Assembly (NCBI RefSeq): GCF_035581365.1
Contig: NZ_CP141590.1
Coordinates: 868,001-932,000 of the forward strand
DNA length: 64,000 nt
From: Tsuneonella sp. CC-YZS046
GTDB lineage: Bacteria > Pseudomonadota > Alphaproteobacteria > Sphingomonadales > Sphingomonadaceae
Reading direction: 5' to 3'
The notes beneath the pieces were generated by a model that was not told the origin of the DNA, made no database searches, and saw only the letters and a list, made by a program, of their open reading frames with translations. Every line of letters starts with the position of its first letter. Positions within the stretch are counted from its first letter, which is position 1. The translations under genes and the position numbers were made by a program. Shown one piece after another: positions 53,418 to 62,832 of the stretch.

Positions 53418-54479
53418 ATGACCGCCTTCTGGACCGAACCCGATTTCGACGATCATGAACTGGTCGAGGTGATCCGCGACCGTGCATCCGGCCTGACCGC
53501 CATCATTGCGATTCACTCCACGCATCTCGGGCCCGCGGGCGGCGGCGCGCGCTTCTGGCACTATGCCGAACCCGCAGATGCCATGCGCGATGCGCTGCGC
53601 CTCTCACGCGGGATGAGCTACAAGAACGCCATGGCGGGCCTGCCCGCCGGCGGCGGCAAGGCCGTGATCCTGGCCGATGTGGCTCGCTCCAAAACTCCCG
53701 AAATGCTGTCCGCCTTCGGCGATGCGATCGAGGCGCTCGGCGGGCGTTATGTCACCGCCGAGGATGTGGGCATGGCGGAGGCCGATATGGCCGCCATCGC
53801 CAGGCGCACGGATCATGTCTCCGGCCTGCCGGTCGAAAATGGTTCCGCCGGCGGCGATCCCGGGCCGTTTACGGCAATGGGTATCTATCTTGGCATCAAG
53901 GCTGCGGTTGCCCACAGGCTGGGGCGGGATTCCATGGATGGCGTCCATGTGGCGGTGCAGGGCGTCGGCAGCGTCGGCGGCGGAGTTTCACGCCTTCTCG
54001 CCAGGGATGGGGCGCGGCTGACCCTTGCGGATATAGATGGCCCGCGTGTCGGGGCGCTCGCCGAACAACTCGGCGCGGCCACGGTCGATCCCTCGCGGAT
54101 CATGGAAGTGGAATGCGATGTATTCAGCCCCAATGCGCTGGGCGCGATACTGGATGATGCCGGCATCGCCCGCCTCAATGCGCCCATCGTGGCGGGCGGC
54201 GCCAACAACCAGCTCGCCCGGCCGGAACATGGGCTGGCGCTCGCGGGCCGGGGCATTCTCTATGCACCCGATTATGTGATCAATGCGGGGGGCATCATCA
54301 ATGTCACGCTGGAATATGTCGCCCGGCGCAACGGCGAGCATTGCGGCGTGGATGAAGTGCATTCGCGGATCGCGCAGATCCCCGGGCGCCTGACCCGGAT
54401 CTGGCGGGAAAGCGAGGAGAGCGGGCTGACTCCGGATATGGTTGCCGACCGCATGGCCCAGGCGTCGATCGGCCGGTAA
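53418..54479 (+). CDS. Leu/Phe/Val-type amino-acid dehydrogenase
   Basis: A 353-aa Glu/Leu/Phe/Val dehydrogenase family protein. The substrate lysine is K69 (MSYKNAMAGLPAGGGKAV) with the catalytic K81, and YVTAEDVGM carries the conserved Asp. The NAD domain has VAVQGVGSVGGGVSRLL and VAGGANNQLA. It deaminates branched-chain or aromatic amino acids oxidatively. AAGGGG places the start at 53418 rather than the adjacent ATG at 53415. The exact amino acid is not decided by sequence. Confidence 0.9.
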   Translation: MTAFWTEPDFDDHELVEVIRDRASGLTAIIAIHSTHLGPAGGGARFWHYAEPADAMRDALRLSRGMSYKNAMAGLPAGGGKAVILADVARSKTPEMLSAFGDAIEALGGRYVTAEDVGMAEADMAAIARRTDHVSGLPVENGSAGGDPGPFTAMGIYLGIKAAVAHRLGRDSMDGVHVAVQGVGSVGGGVSRLLARDGARLTLADIDGPRVGALAEQLGAATVDPSRIMEVECDVFSPNALGAILDDAGIARLNAPIVAGGANNQLARPEHGLALAGRGILYAPDYVINAGGIINVTLEYVARRNGEHCGVDEVHSRIAQIPGRLTRIWRESEESGLTPDMVADRMAQASIGR

Positions 54480-54561
54480 TCTTCGGCTGGAGAGGGGGAA
54501 GCACTTGCCTGACACCTCGGCACCTGCCAAAGGCACCGCAAGCTCCGGATAGCCCCGACCC

Positions 54562-55281
54562 ATGCACGGTTTTGCCAATCCTGCCCGTTTCCTGCGCCTT
54601 GCGCGCTGGCTTACCGCGCCTCTGCTGCTTGGCGGCCTGGCGATTTCCGGCGCCGCGCTCGCCTATGGCTGGTTCGCGGTGCCGCCCGACCGCCTGATGG
54701 GCGAGACGGTGCGCATCCTGTTCATCCATGTCCCCACTGCCTGGCTCGGCATGGGCGGCTGGACCATGATTGCGATTGCCAGCCTGGTGGAGCTTGTCTG
54801 GCGCCATCCGCTGGCGGGTATCGCGGCGCGCGCCGCGGCGGTGCCGGGCGCTGTCTTTACTGCCATATGCCTCGTCACCGGCTCGATCTGGGGCCGGCCT
54901 GCCTGGGGCACCTGGTGGGTATGGGATGGGCGCCTGACCAGCATGCTGGTGCTGCTGTTCCTCTATTTCGCCTATATCGCCCTGGCCGGCGCGGCGCAGC
55001 GGGATGGCGCGTCCAACCGGATTCCGGCGATCTTCGGGCTGGTCGGGGCGGTCAATGTGCCGATCATCAACCGTTCGGTGGTGTGGTGGAATTCCCTCCA
55101 TCAGCCGCCCAGCATCACGCTCGGAAAGTCCGCCATCGACCCGGCCTTCCTCTGGCCGCTGCTGGTGGCGGCGATCGGCTTCTCCTTGATATTCGGCGGC
55201 GTGATGCTGGCGCGAATGCGCGCCCTGCTGGCGGATATACAGACCGAGGCCCGCTTGCGGCGCAAGGCGCTGGAGGCGTAA
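54562..55281 (+). CDS. ccmC: Heme exporter protein CcmC
   Basis: A 239-aa membrane protein with six helices. The heme-handling WWD-type segment WGTWWVWDGRLTSMLVL and flanking His residues in FIHVPTAWLGMGGW and WWNSLHQPPS are present. CcmC loads heme onto CcmE. It opens the ccmCDEFGHI cluster; ccmA and ccmB are not in this window. Confidence 0.94.
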   Translation: MHGFANPARFLRLARWLTAPLLLGGLAISGAALAYGWFAVPPDRLMGETVRILFIHVPTAWLGMGGWTMIAIASLVELVWRHPLAGIAARAAAVPGAVFTAICLVTGSIWGRPAWGTWWVWDGRLTSMLVLLFLYFAYIALAGAAQRDGASNRIPAIFGLVGAVNVPIINRSVVWWNSLHQPPSITLGKSAIDPAFLWPLLVAAIGFSLIFGGVMLARMRALLADIQTEARLRRKALEA

Positions 55282-55289
55282 GGCGGGCT

Positions 55290-55430
55290 ATGCGCGAAGC
55301 GCTCGATCAATGGCTGTTCGTGGCGGCTGCCTATGCCGTCGGCATCATCGGAACGCTGCTGCTTGCGGGGTGGAGCTGGCTCGCCATGCGGCGCGCCGAA
55401 GCGAGGCGTGACAAGGCGCGCGGGAAATGA
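55290..55430 (+). CDS. ccmD: Heme exporter protein CcmD
   Basis: A 46-aa single-helix membrane protein (FVAAAYAVGIIGTLLLAGW) with a basic C-terminal tail (RRAEARRDKARGK), typical of CcmD, which stabilises CcmC-CcmE. It starts 8 nt after ccmC and overlaps ccmE by ATGA; it is short but its position and composition make the call sound. Confidence 0.86.
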   Translation: MREALDQWLFVAAAYAVGIIGTLLLAGWSWLAMRRAEARRDKARGK

Positions 55431-55888
55431 GCGGCAGGATCGCGCCCAAGCATCAGCGGCTGGTCCTGCTCCTGATCGCGCTTGCGGCCCTGATCGGCGC
55501 GGGCCTGCTGGCGGCATGGGCCTTGCGCAGCCAGGCCAGCTACTTCTATGTGCCGAGCGAGATGGCCGCTTCCCCGCCGGATGCCACGCGCGCCGTGCGC
55601 CTTGGCGGCATGGTCGAGGAAGGTTCGATCAACACCATGCCCGACGGCGTCACCATCCGCTTCATAGTGGGTGACGGGAAGGCGCGCGTCCCGGTCCGCT
55701 ATGCGGGAATATTGCCGGATCTCTTCGTGGAAGGGTCCGGCGTGGTGGCGGAAGGCCGCCTGGAGCCGGACGGCACCTTCGTGGCCGACAATCTTCTTGC
55801 CAAGCATGACGAGAATTACATGCCGCGGGAATTGCAGGACATGACCGCCGAGCAGGCGCGGGCGACCGTGGCGGAAACTTCGCGATGA
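55427..55888 (+). CDS. ccmE: Cytochrome c maturation heme chaperone CcmE
   Basis: A 153-aa membrane-anchored OB-fold protein. One N-terminal helix (residues ~10-32) precedes VRLGGMVEEGS and the heme-attachment motif LAKHDENY with His127. It carries heme covalently from CcmC to CcmF. It overlaps ccmD; ccmF follows 13 nt later. Confidence 0.95.
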   Translation: MSGRIAPKHQRLVLLLIALAALIGAGLLAAWALRSQASYFYVPSEMAASPPDATRAVRLGGMVEEGSINTMPDGVTIRFIVGDGKARVPVRYAGILPDLFVEGSGVVAEGRLEPDGTFVADNLLAKHDENYMPRELQDMTAEQARATVAETSR

Positions 55889-55901
55889 GGGCGGCCGGCG
55901 A

Positions 55902-57845
55902 ATGATCGCCGAATTCGGACTGGCCGCCCTGTGGCTGGCCGCGTCGCTGGCTGTCCTGCAGTTGCTTGGCGGTGCGGTTGCGCTGCGGGAAGGGGAGGAA
56001 AGGCTGGCGGTGCTGGTGCGCCCGGCCGCCGCCGTGCAGGGCGTTCTTGCCGCGCTTTCCTTCGGCGCGCTACTGCTGTTGTTCACCCGCACCGATCTGT
56101 CGGTGAAGCTGGTGGCGATGAATTCCCACTCCGCCAAGCCATTCATCTACAAGCTGTCCGGCGCATGGGGCAATCACGAAGGCTCCATGCTGCTGTGGGT
56201 CACGGTGATGGCGATGGCCGGCGCACTGATCGCCCTGCTGGAACGCCGCCTGCCGGAAAAGACCATACAGGCCACCCTGGCGGCGCAGGCCTTTGTCGGG
56301 CTAGGCTTCTACGCCTTCCTGCTGTTTTCGTCGAACCCGTTCGAGCGGCTGCCGGAACCGGCGGCGGAAGGCATGGGGCTGAATCCGCTGCTGCAGGACA
56401 TCGGCCTCGCGCTTCATCCGCCGACGCTTTATTTCGGCTATGTCGGGCTTTCGGTGGCGTTCAGCTTCGCGGTGGGGGCGCTGATCACCCGCCAGGTCAC
56501 GCCTGCCTTCGCCCGCGCGATGCGCCCCTGGGTGCTGGGTGCCTGGATCTTCCTTACCCTGGGGATCACGGCGGGCAGCTACTGGGCCTATTACGAGCTG
56601 GGCTGGGGCGGCTGGTGGTTCTGGGACCCGGTCGAGAACGCATCGCTCATGCCGTGGCTCGCCGCGACCGCTCTGCTCCATTCGGCCAGCGTGCTGGCGG
56701 CGCGCGATGCCTTGCGGGCCTGGACCATCATGCTGGGCGTGGTCGCTTTCTCGATGTCGATGGTCGGCACCTTTCTGGTGCGCTCGGGAATCCTGACGAG
56801 CGTTCACGCCTTCGCGGTGGACCCGGAACGGGGCAGCTTCATCCTCGCCTTGCTGGCGATCTATATCGGTGGCGCGCTGACATTGTTCGCCTTGCGCGCG
56901 GGCACCGTGGCCGAGGGGGAGCGTTTCGCGGTGACCAGCCGCGAGGGCGCGCTGGTCTTCAACAATGTGATGCTGTGCGCGATCCTGGGGATCGTGCTGG
57001 TGGGCACGCTTTATCCGCTGCTGACCGAGGCCTTCGATGTGAAGGTTTCGGTGGGGCCGCCCTATTTCAATCCGGCGGGCGCGATATTTTTCGTGCCGAT
57101 GGTGGTGGTGATGGCGATCGGGCCGTTGCTGCGCTGGCGGCGCGACTGGCTCGGCCGCGTGAAAACCCCGCTGATCTTCGCCGCGCTGGTGAGCCTCGCG
57201 ACTCTGGTGGGCGTATTGGCATGGAACCCTCCAGGGCTTCTGCCGCTGCTGGGGTTCGCGATGGCGACCGGGCTTGGAGTGGCGAGCCTGTTGCCCTTGC
57301 GGGGCAGGAGCCTGCGGCGCTTGCCGCTGGCGGTGTGGGGCATGGTCATCGCCCATCTCGGCATTGCGGTATCCCTGTTCGGCATGGCTTCGGAAAGCGC
57401 GTTTTCCGTGGAGAAGCTGGTCGCCGCCCGGGTGGGGGAAACCATGACGGTCGGTCCCTGGCAAGTGCGCCTGAACGCGGTGGAGCCGGTTGCCGGCCCT
57501 AACTGGACCGCGATGGAAGGCAGGCTGGCGGCGGAATATCGAGGCGGTCGCGCGGTCACGGTGACGCCCCAGTCCCGCACTTTCTGGGCGCCGGAGCAGG
57601 AAACCAGCGAATCCGCGCTGCTGACGCGCTGGAATGGCCAGCTTTATGCGGTGCTGGGCGATGAATCGGAAGATGGCCGCTGGCAGCTGCGGCTGTGGTG
57701 GAAGCCATTCGTCACCCTGATCTGGTTTGGCGGAATACTGATTGCGCTGGGCGGCCTGCTGGCTTTGCTGGGCCGTCTGGCGAACGATCTGAAGCGCCGG
57801 ACGGCGCAGGCGAAGATTGCCGAACGCAAGGCGGAGATGGGCTGA
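55902..57845 (+). CDS. ccmF: Cytochrome c heme lyase subunit CcmF
   Basis: A 647-aa polytopic protein with about 14 helices. GAWGNHEGSMLLWV, LHPPTLYFGYVGLSVAF, the WWD motif WGGWWFWDPVENASLMPWL and WKPFVTLIWFGG are the family blocks. CcmF attaches heme to apocytochrome c with CcmH. Its stop overlaps ccmG by TGATG. Confidence 0.96.
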   Translation: MIAEFGLAALWLAASLAVLQLLGGAVALREGEERLAVLVRPAAAVQGVLAALSFGALLLLFTRTDLSVKLVAMNSHSAKPFIYKLSGAWGNHEGSMLLWVTVMAMAGALIALLERRLPEKTIQATLAAQAFVGLGFYAFLLFSSNPFERLPEPAAEGMGLNPLLQDIGLALHPPTLYFGYVGLSVAFSFAVGALITRQVTPAFARAMRPWVLGAWIFLTLGITAGSYWAYYELGWGGWWFWDPVENASLMPWLAATALLHSASVLAARDALRAWTIMLGVVAFSMSMVGTFLVRSGILTSVHAFAVDPERGSFILALLAIYIGGALTLFALRAGTVAEGERFAVTSREGALVFNNVMLCAILGIVLVGTLYPLLTEAFDVKVSVGPPYFNPAGAIFFVPMVVVMAIGPLLRWRRDWLGRVKTPLIFAALVSLATLVGVLAWNPPGLLPLLGFAMATGLGVASLLPLRGRSLRRLPLAVWGMVIAHLGIAVSLFGMASESAFSVEKLVAARVGETMTVGPWQVRLNAVEPVAGPNWTAMEGRLAAEYRGGRAVTVTPQSRTFWAPEQETSESALLTRWNGQLYAVLGDESEDGRWQLRLWWKPFVTLIWFGGILIALGGLLALLGRLANDLKRRTAQAKIAERKAEMG

Positions 57846-58381
57846 TGAGCGGGCTTCGCTGGACAATCTGGCTGCCCCTGGCGGTGTTCGCCGCTTTTCT
57901 GGCCCTGGTGGGATTGCAGCTCTACCGCCCCGCGGAGCGCAAGGTGCAAAGCGCGATGATCGGCAAGCCGGTTCCGCAATTCGCCTTGCCCGCGGCCAGC
58001 CCGGACCGGCCCGGCGTTTCCACGGCGGATTTCAGGGACGGGAAGCCGAAGCTGCTCAATATCTGGGCCAGCTGGTGTATTCCCTGCGCGGCCGAGGCCC
58101 CGCAACTGGCCGAATTGCAGGCGCAGGATGCGCAGATCGTCGGCGTTGCCATTCGCGACAAGCCGGAGGATGTGGCCGCCTTCCTCGCGCAATACGGCAA
58201 TCCCTATGCCCGGATCGGGGCGGACAATCTCTCCTCGATCCAGCTCGAGATCGGATCGTCCGGCGTGCCCGAAACCTTCGTGGTCGATGGACAGGGCATC
58301 ATCCGCTATCAGCATATCGGCGACGTGCGGAAGCGGGACGTGGCCATCCTGCTGGACAAGCTGAAGGAGGCGGGGGAATGA
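57845..58381 (+). CDS. ccmG: Thiol:disulfide interchange protein CcmG/DsbE
   Basis: A 178-aa membrane-tethered thioredoxin-fold protein. One N-terminal helix (residues ~8-28) precedes NIWASWCIPCAAEAPQL with the CxxC pair C78/C81 and the cis-Pro in GVPETFVVDG. It reduces apocytochrome thiols in the periplasm. It overlaps both ccmF and ccmH by a few nt. Confidence 0.95.
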   Translation: MSGLRWTIWLPLAVFAAFLALVGLQLYRPAERKVQSAMIGKPVPQFALPAASPDRPGVSTADFRDGKPKLLNIWASWCIPCAAEAPQLAELQAQDAQIVGVAIRDKPEDVAAFLAQYGNPYARIGADNLSSIQLEIGSSGVPETFVVDGQGIIRYQHIGDVRKRDVAILLDKLKEAGE

Positions 58382-58788
58382 GACATGTTCTGCTCGCTCT
58401 CATGCTGGCGTTTTCGCTGCAAGCGCCCGCCCTTGCGCAGGATTCGCTCCCGCCCGCGCCCTATGCCTATCGCCAGCTCGATGATCCCGAGCAGGAAGCG
58501 CAGGCGCAGGCGCTGATGGAGACGCTGCGCTGTCTCAAGTGCCAGAGCCAGTCGATTGCCGATTCGGATGCGCCGATGGCTGGCGATATGCGCCATCAGG
58601 TCCGTATACGCATCGCCGCCGGCGAGGCTCCGGAATCCATTCGCGCTTGGCTGGTGGAGCGGTATGGCGATTATGTGAGCTACAAGCCCCGTCTGGACGG
58701 TGCGACATGGCCTCTGTTCGTCGTGCCGCTGCTTCTGGTGCTGTTAGGTGCCGTTGTGCTGCTCCGTCGGTTCGGCAGGCGCCCATGA
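58378..58788 (+). CDS. ccmH: Cytochrome c-type biogenesis protein CcmH (CycL)
   Basis: A 136-aa protein with a signal peptide (LLALMLAFSLQAPALA), the redox motif LRCLKCQ with C52 and C55, a three-helix periplasmic domain and a C-terminal membrane helix (LFVVPLLLVLLGAVVLL). It reduces apocytochrome c and works with CcmF. The proline normal in LRCPxCQ is leucine here. It overlaps ccmG and ccmI. Confidence 0.94.
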   Translation: MRHVLLALMLAFSLQAPALAQDSLPPAPYAYRQLDDPEQEAQAQALMETLRCLKCQSQSIADSDAPMAGDMRHQVRIRIAAGEAPESIRAWLVERYGDYVSYKPRLDGATWPLFVVPLLLVLLGAVVLLRRFGRRP

Positions 58789-59420
58789 GTTGGGCCATTG
58801 CGATCGGCGTGGCATTGGCGGCCTTCCTGGCGATGGCGGCTCTGTTCCGCCTGCCGCGCTGGGCCTGGAGCAGCGTGGGCGCCACGCTGATGCTGGGGCT
58901 GGCCGGCTATTCCACCCAGGCGACGCCGGACATGGCCGGAGCGCCCCGGGACGCCGTGCGTTCCGCCAGCGCTGAAGGTCCGCTGATCGTCGAGGCTCGC
59001 CAGCGCTTCAGCGACACCCATATTCCGAATAATTATCTTATTATTTCAGATGCTTTTACGCGGCGTGGAGATTTTGCCAGCGCCGCCGAGGCATTGAGAA
59101 CGGCGGTACGGGAACATCCTGACGATGCGGAAGCCTGGCTGGCGATGGCCAATGCCCTGGCGGCGCATTCCGAAGGCAATCTCTCTCCGGCCGCGCTTTA
59201 TGCCTATCGTCGCGCGGAAGCGGCCGCGCCAGATGCCGCCGGGCCGGATTTCTTCATGGGTGTGGCGATGCTCCGCTCGGGCAAGCTGGTCGAAGCGCAC
59301 CAGCTTTGGTCGAGGGCGCTGGCCAGGACCGCACCCGATGCGCCGTGGCGGGCCGATCTCGAATTGCGGGTCAGGGGGTTGGAAGAACTTCTCCGCCGCA
59401 TCGCGGCACAGGCTGAGTGA
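58785..59420 (+). CDS. ccmI: CcmI/CycH-like TPR assembly factor
   Basis: A 211-aa protein with two N-terminal membrane helices (residues ~3-20 and 28-45) and TPR units in the rest (NNYLIISDAFTRRGDFASAAEALRTAVREHP, then AEAWLAMANALAAHSEG). CcmI presents the apocytochrome C-terminus to the CcmFH lyase. It is shorter than many CcmI proteins and closes the operon, overlapping ccmH by 4 nt. Confidence 0.85.
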   Translation: MSWAIAIGVALAAFLAMAALFRLPRWAWSSVGATLMLGLAGYSTQATPDMAGAPRDAVRSASAEGPLIVEARQRFSDTHIPNNYLIISDAFTRRGDFASAAEALRTAVREHPDDAEAWLAMANALAAHSEGNLSPAALYAYRRAEAAAPDAAGPDFFMGVAMLRSGKLVEAHQLWSRALARTAPDAPWRADLELRVRGLEELLRRIAAQAE

Positions 59421-59517
59421 TGCTGTTGCGGTGCCCAGCGCATATTGCTAAGCGCCAGCCCCCACAATCCGGAGTCCGGCCACGGGTCCCGGAAGGCATC
59501 AGGGGTGCGCAATCTCG

Positions 59518-61434
59518 ATGAGTGACGCCGTGATCGAAGGCGAAGCTGAGCCTCCGCAACCGGGGCATGGCGCGCATCAACCGGATGGGAACATCCTGAA
59601 ACTTGCCGTCGGCGCGCTGGGCGTGGTGTTCGGAGATATCGGCACCAGCCCGCTCTATGCGCTGCGCGACACCTTTGCCGGGCACCATCCGCTGCCGCTC
59701 GACGAACTGCATGTCTACGGCATCATCAGCCTGATGTTCTGGTCGATGATGATTATCGTGACGCTCAAATACGTCTTCATCATCATGCGCGCCGACAACA
59801 AGGGAGAGGGGGGCAGCCTCGCCCTGCTCGCGCTGATAAACATGAATGTGGGCCAGCGGCGATGGAGCGCCGGCATCGTCCTGCTGGGCGTGTTCGCGAC
59901 GGCTCTGTTCTATGGGGACAGCATGATAACCCCCGCCGTCTCCGTGCTGAGCGCGATCGAAGGCGTGGCGGTCTATTCGCCGGGAATGGGGCCGCTGGTC
60001 GTTCCGCTTGTGGTGGGCATCATCATTGTCCTGTTTTTCATACAGCAGCGCGGCACGGCGCGGGTTGCCGCCTTGTTCGGCCCGATGATGACGCTCTATC
60101 TGGCGACGATCGCGATCCTCGGGATCATGAGTATCGCTGCCATGCCCAGCGTCATCGGTGCTTTGAGCCCCCATTACGCGGTGGTGATGTTCCTTGCCGA
60201 TCCGTTGCGCGGTTTTCTGGCGATGGGGGCGGCGGTGCTGGCCGTGACCGGGGTGGAAGCGCTTTATGCCGATATGGGGCATTTCGGCCGCCCGCCGATC
60301 CGGCTGTCCTGGGTGGCCTTGGTCCTTCCCGCGCTGGTCCTGAACTATCTCGGGCAGGCGTCCCTGTTGATGCGGGTGCCGGCGGCGCTGGAAAGCCCGT
60401 TCTATTTTCTCGCTCCGCAATGGTTCCAGTGGCCGCTGTTGCTGATAGCCAGCATGGCGGCGGTCATCGCCGCCCAGGCCGTGATAACAGGCGCGTTCTC
60501 CGTCACCCAGCAGGCCATCCAGCTTGGTTTCATCCCTCGCATGTCGATCAAGCATACCAGCAAGGCCATGGGGCAAATCTATATCCCGGCGGTCAACTGG
60601 GCCTTGATGATTGCGGTGCTGCTTCTGGTCGTGGTGTTCCAGCGTTCATCCAACCTGACTGCCGCCTATGGCATTGCGGTGACCGGGGCGATGCTGATCG
60701 ACAATTTCCTGATCGCCGTGGTGCTTTTCGCCATGTGGAAATGGAAATGGTGGCAGGCTGCGCCATTGCTGCTGCTCTTTTTCGTACTGGATGTCGCCTA
60801 TCTGAGCGCCAACCTCACGAAGATTCCGGATGGCGGCTGGATTCCGCTTCTCATCGGATTGTTCATCTTCATCTTGCTCACGACCTGGGCGAAAGGCCGC
60901 GCGTTGATGCGCCAGAACATGGCGGAGGCGTCGATCCCGATCGAGGTATTCGCGAAAAGCGCCCACAACAGCGCGGCGCGGGTGCCCGGAACCGCGATCT
61001 TCATGGCATCGAGCAATACCGGCGTGCCGTCCGCGCTGCTCCACAATATCAAGCACAACAAGGTGCTGCATGAACGCGTGATCATTCTGACCGTGGAGAT
61101 CGAGGACGTGCCGACCCTGAACGGGTCCGAGCGCTGGGAGGTCGTCGATCTGAGTGAGGGCTTCTATCGTCTGACCCTGCATTTCGGCTTCCTGGAGGAA
61201 ACCAATGTGCCGGCGGCGCTCGCGAAGGTGGATATGTGCGGAGAGCCGTTCGACATGATGAAGACCAGCTTCTTCCTGTCGCGCCAGACCCTGCTCAGTT
61301 CCAAGAATCCCGGAATGGCGATCTGGCGCGAGAAGCTGTTTGCCTGGATGATGCGCAATGCCGCCGCGCCGATGGATTTCTTCCGCTTGCCGACCAACCG
61401 GGTGGTCGAACTGGGCAGCCAGCTCGAGATCTGA
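59518..61434 (+). CDS. kup: Low-affinity potassium transporter Kup
   Basis: A 638-aa KUP/HAK family transporter with about 12 helices and a C-terminal cytoplasmic region. [22 protein letters not shown] is the family signature, followed by [35 protein letters not shown] and [14 protein letters not shown]. It takes up K+ with protons. The ATG at 59518 lies after an AT-poor leader without an obvious riboswitch. Confidence 0.95.
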   Translation: MSDAVIEGEAEPPQPGHGAHQPDGNILKLAVGALGVVFGDIGTSPLYALRDTFAGHHPLPLDELHVYGIISLMFWSMMIIVTLKYVFIIMRADNKGEGGSLALLALINMNVGQRRWSAGIVLLGVFATALFYGDSMITPAVSVLSAIEGVAVYSPGMGPLVVPLVVGIIIVLFFIQQRGTARVAALFGPMMTLYLATIAILGIMSIAAMPSVIGALSPHYAVVMFLADPLRGFLAMGAAVLAVTGVEALYADMGHFGRPPIRLSWVALVLPALVLNYLGQASLLMRVPAALESPFYFLAPQWFQWPLLLIASMAAVIAAQAVITGAFSVTQQAIQLGFIPRMSIKHTSKAMGQIYIPAVNWALMIAVLLLVVVFQRSSNLTAAYGIAVTGAMLIDNFLIAVVLFAMWKWKWWQAAPLLLLFFVLDVAYLSANLTKIPDGGWIPLLIGLFIFILLTTWAKGRALMRQNMAEASIPIEVFAKSAHNSAARVPGTAIFMASSNTGVPSALLHNIKHNKVLHERVIILTVEIEDVPTLNGSERWEVVDLSEGFYRLTLHFGFLEETNVPAALAKVDMCGEPFDMMKTSFFLSRQTLLSSKNPGMAIWREKLFAWMMRNAAAPMDFFRLPTNRVVELGSQLEI

Positions 61435-61447
61435 TCGCTGCCATAGG

Positions 61448-61479
61448 AAAAGGGCGGCGCCTTGCGCACCGCCCCTTCA
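61448..61479. terminator. Possible terminator between kup and the PuuD-like gene
   Basis: GGGCGG (61452-61457) and CCGCCC (61469-61474) pair, with inner CGC/GCG, and flanking AAAA/CCTT. The stem has a bulge and the T-run is weak, so this is tentative. Confidence 0.4.
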
Positions 61480-61498
61480 TGATAGATGGCCGCGAACC

Positions 61499-62092
61499 CT
61501 AGTTGACCACGTTCGCGCTGACCATTGCGTAAAGCATCGGCAGCGAAAGCAGCAGGTTCGTGCGGCTGGCTATAAGGGCGCGAGGGGCCGCGGCGGCCTT
61601 TTCCTCGGCGCTGGCTTCGACAATGCCCAGAATCTTCTTCTGCGCCGGCCAGATGATGAACCACACGTTGAAGGCCATGATGAGCGCAAGCCACATTCCC
61701 AGGCCGATCAGGTTGATCCCGTCCGCGCCCTGGCCGCCGAAGGTAAGGGCCAGCGCGCCATATCCGTTGTGGAATGCAATGGCCAGGCCGGTGATTACCG
61801 TCAGCAGAGCCGCATAGCGGAAGAAGAAAAGCACCTTGGGCGCGATGAAGCCGGTGATGGCGCCCTTCTGCTCCGCAGGAATCGAGGGCATGGTCGGCAC
61901 CTGAACGAAGTTCAGATAATAGAGAAGCCCGATCCACAGCACCCCGAAGAACAGGTGGAGCCAGCGGAATACGTCATCGGTTATCGACTTCGGATCGCCT
62001 CCCGTCCAGCCTGCGAATGAAACGATCACCACGATCGCGGCTATCAGCCCGACCGCCAGAATCAGATGCAGATTACCGAAAAACTTGGCCAT
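61499..62092 (-). CDS. PuuD-like (urate hydroxylase N-terminal domain) membrane protein
   Basis: A 197-aa protein with about five helices matching the membrane domain of PuuD/DUF989: NLHLILAVGLIAA, RWLHLFFGVLWIGLLYYLNFVQV with conserved His and Trp, FFFRYAALLTVITGLA and FNVWFIIWPAQKKILG. The C-terminal cytochrome c domain of true PuuD is absent, so uric-acid oxidation is not implied. The His residues may bind heme. Role unknown. Confidence 0.78.
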   Translation of the reverse strand: MAKFFGNLHLILAVGLIAAIVVIVSFAGWTGGDPKSITDDVFRWLHLFFGVLWIGLLYYLNFVQVPTMPSIPAEQKGAITGFIAPKVLFFFRYAALLTVITGLAIAFHNGYGALALTFGGQGADGINLIGLGMWLALIMAFNVWFIIWPAQKKILGIVEASAEEKAAAAPRALIASRTNLLLSLPMLYAMVSANVVN

Positions 62093-62193
62093 GTTCGTTC
62101 CCCCTTACTTCTCGTTTTTATATCCGCAATTGCGGGCGGAAGCGGGCGCATAATAGAAAACAACCGGCCTTTGTCACATGATTTCGTGAAATA

Positions 62194-62832
62194 TCAGGAA
62201 GGCGGGATCTGGCTTTCTGCTTCTTCCTGCCCCTTCTCGCCCAGGCCGTGGCGCAGCAGCATGGGAATCTGGGAGAAGGTGAACAGGAAGGACAGGGGCA
62301 TGAAGACCCAGAGCTTTGTGGCCAGCCAGTCTCCAAAAGAGAGCCACAGGCGCAGCCCTTCGTTCAGCGCGGCTAGGAACAGGAAGAAAAACCCCCAGTT
62401 GCGCGAGAGCAGCATCCATCCTTCGTCGTCCAGGCCCTCGAAAGCCGATTCGAGCAGGATCTTGAGCAACGCCTTGCCCTTCCAGTATCCCACGAGGAGC
62501 ACGGCGGCGAACAGAATATAGATCGCCGTGGGCTTGATCTGCACATAGAATGGATCGTGGAGCAGGATCGTCAGCCCCCCGAAGCCGACGATCAGGGCCG
62601 TGGAAAGCCACAGCATCGGCGAAACCTTGCCGAGCCGCCATTTCGAGATGCCCAGCGCCGCGATGGCGGCAACGATGAAGGCGCCGGTGCCGCGCATCAC
62701 CGCGAATACCTCGCCCACGGCATTTTCCTTGTCGGCTGGCGAATAGTGGCGATAGACCAGGAAGAAAATGAGCAGCGGCCCATAATCGACCACCAGGTTC
62801 AGCCAGCCCGATTTCTTCTTTTCAGCAACCAT
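62194..62832 (-). CDS. yciB: Inner-membrane-spanning protein YciB (IspZ family)
   Basis: A 212-aa protein with five or six helices. VVDYGPLLIFFLVYRH, KPTAIYILFAAVLLVG and SRNWGFFFLFLAALNEGLRL are the family signatures. YciB has been linked to septation and envelope integrity. Its ATG overlaps the ftsY stop by one base, so ftsY, yciB and mtaB form a unit. Confidence 0.92.
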   Translation of the reverse strand: MVAEKKKSGWLNLVVDYGPLLIFFLVYRHYSPADKENAVGEVFAVMRGTGAFIVAAIAALGISKWRLGKVSPMLWLSTALIVGFGGLTILLHDPFYVQIKPTAIYILFAAVLLVGYWKGKALLKILLESAFEGLDDEGWMLLSRNWGFFFLFLAALNEGLRLWLSFGDWLATKLWVFMPLSFLFTFSQIPMLLRHGLGEKGQEEAESQIPPS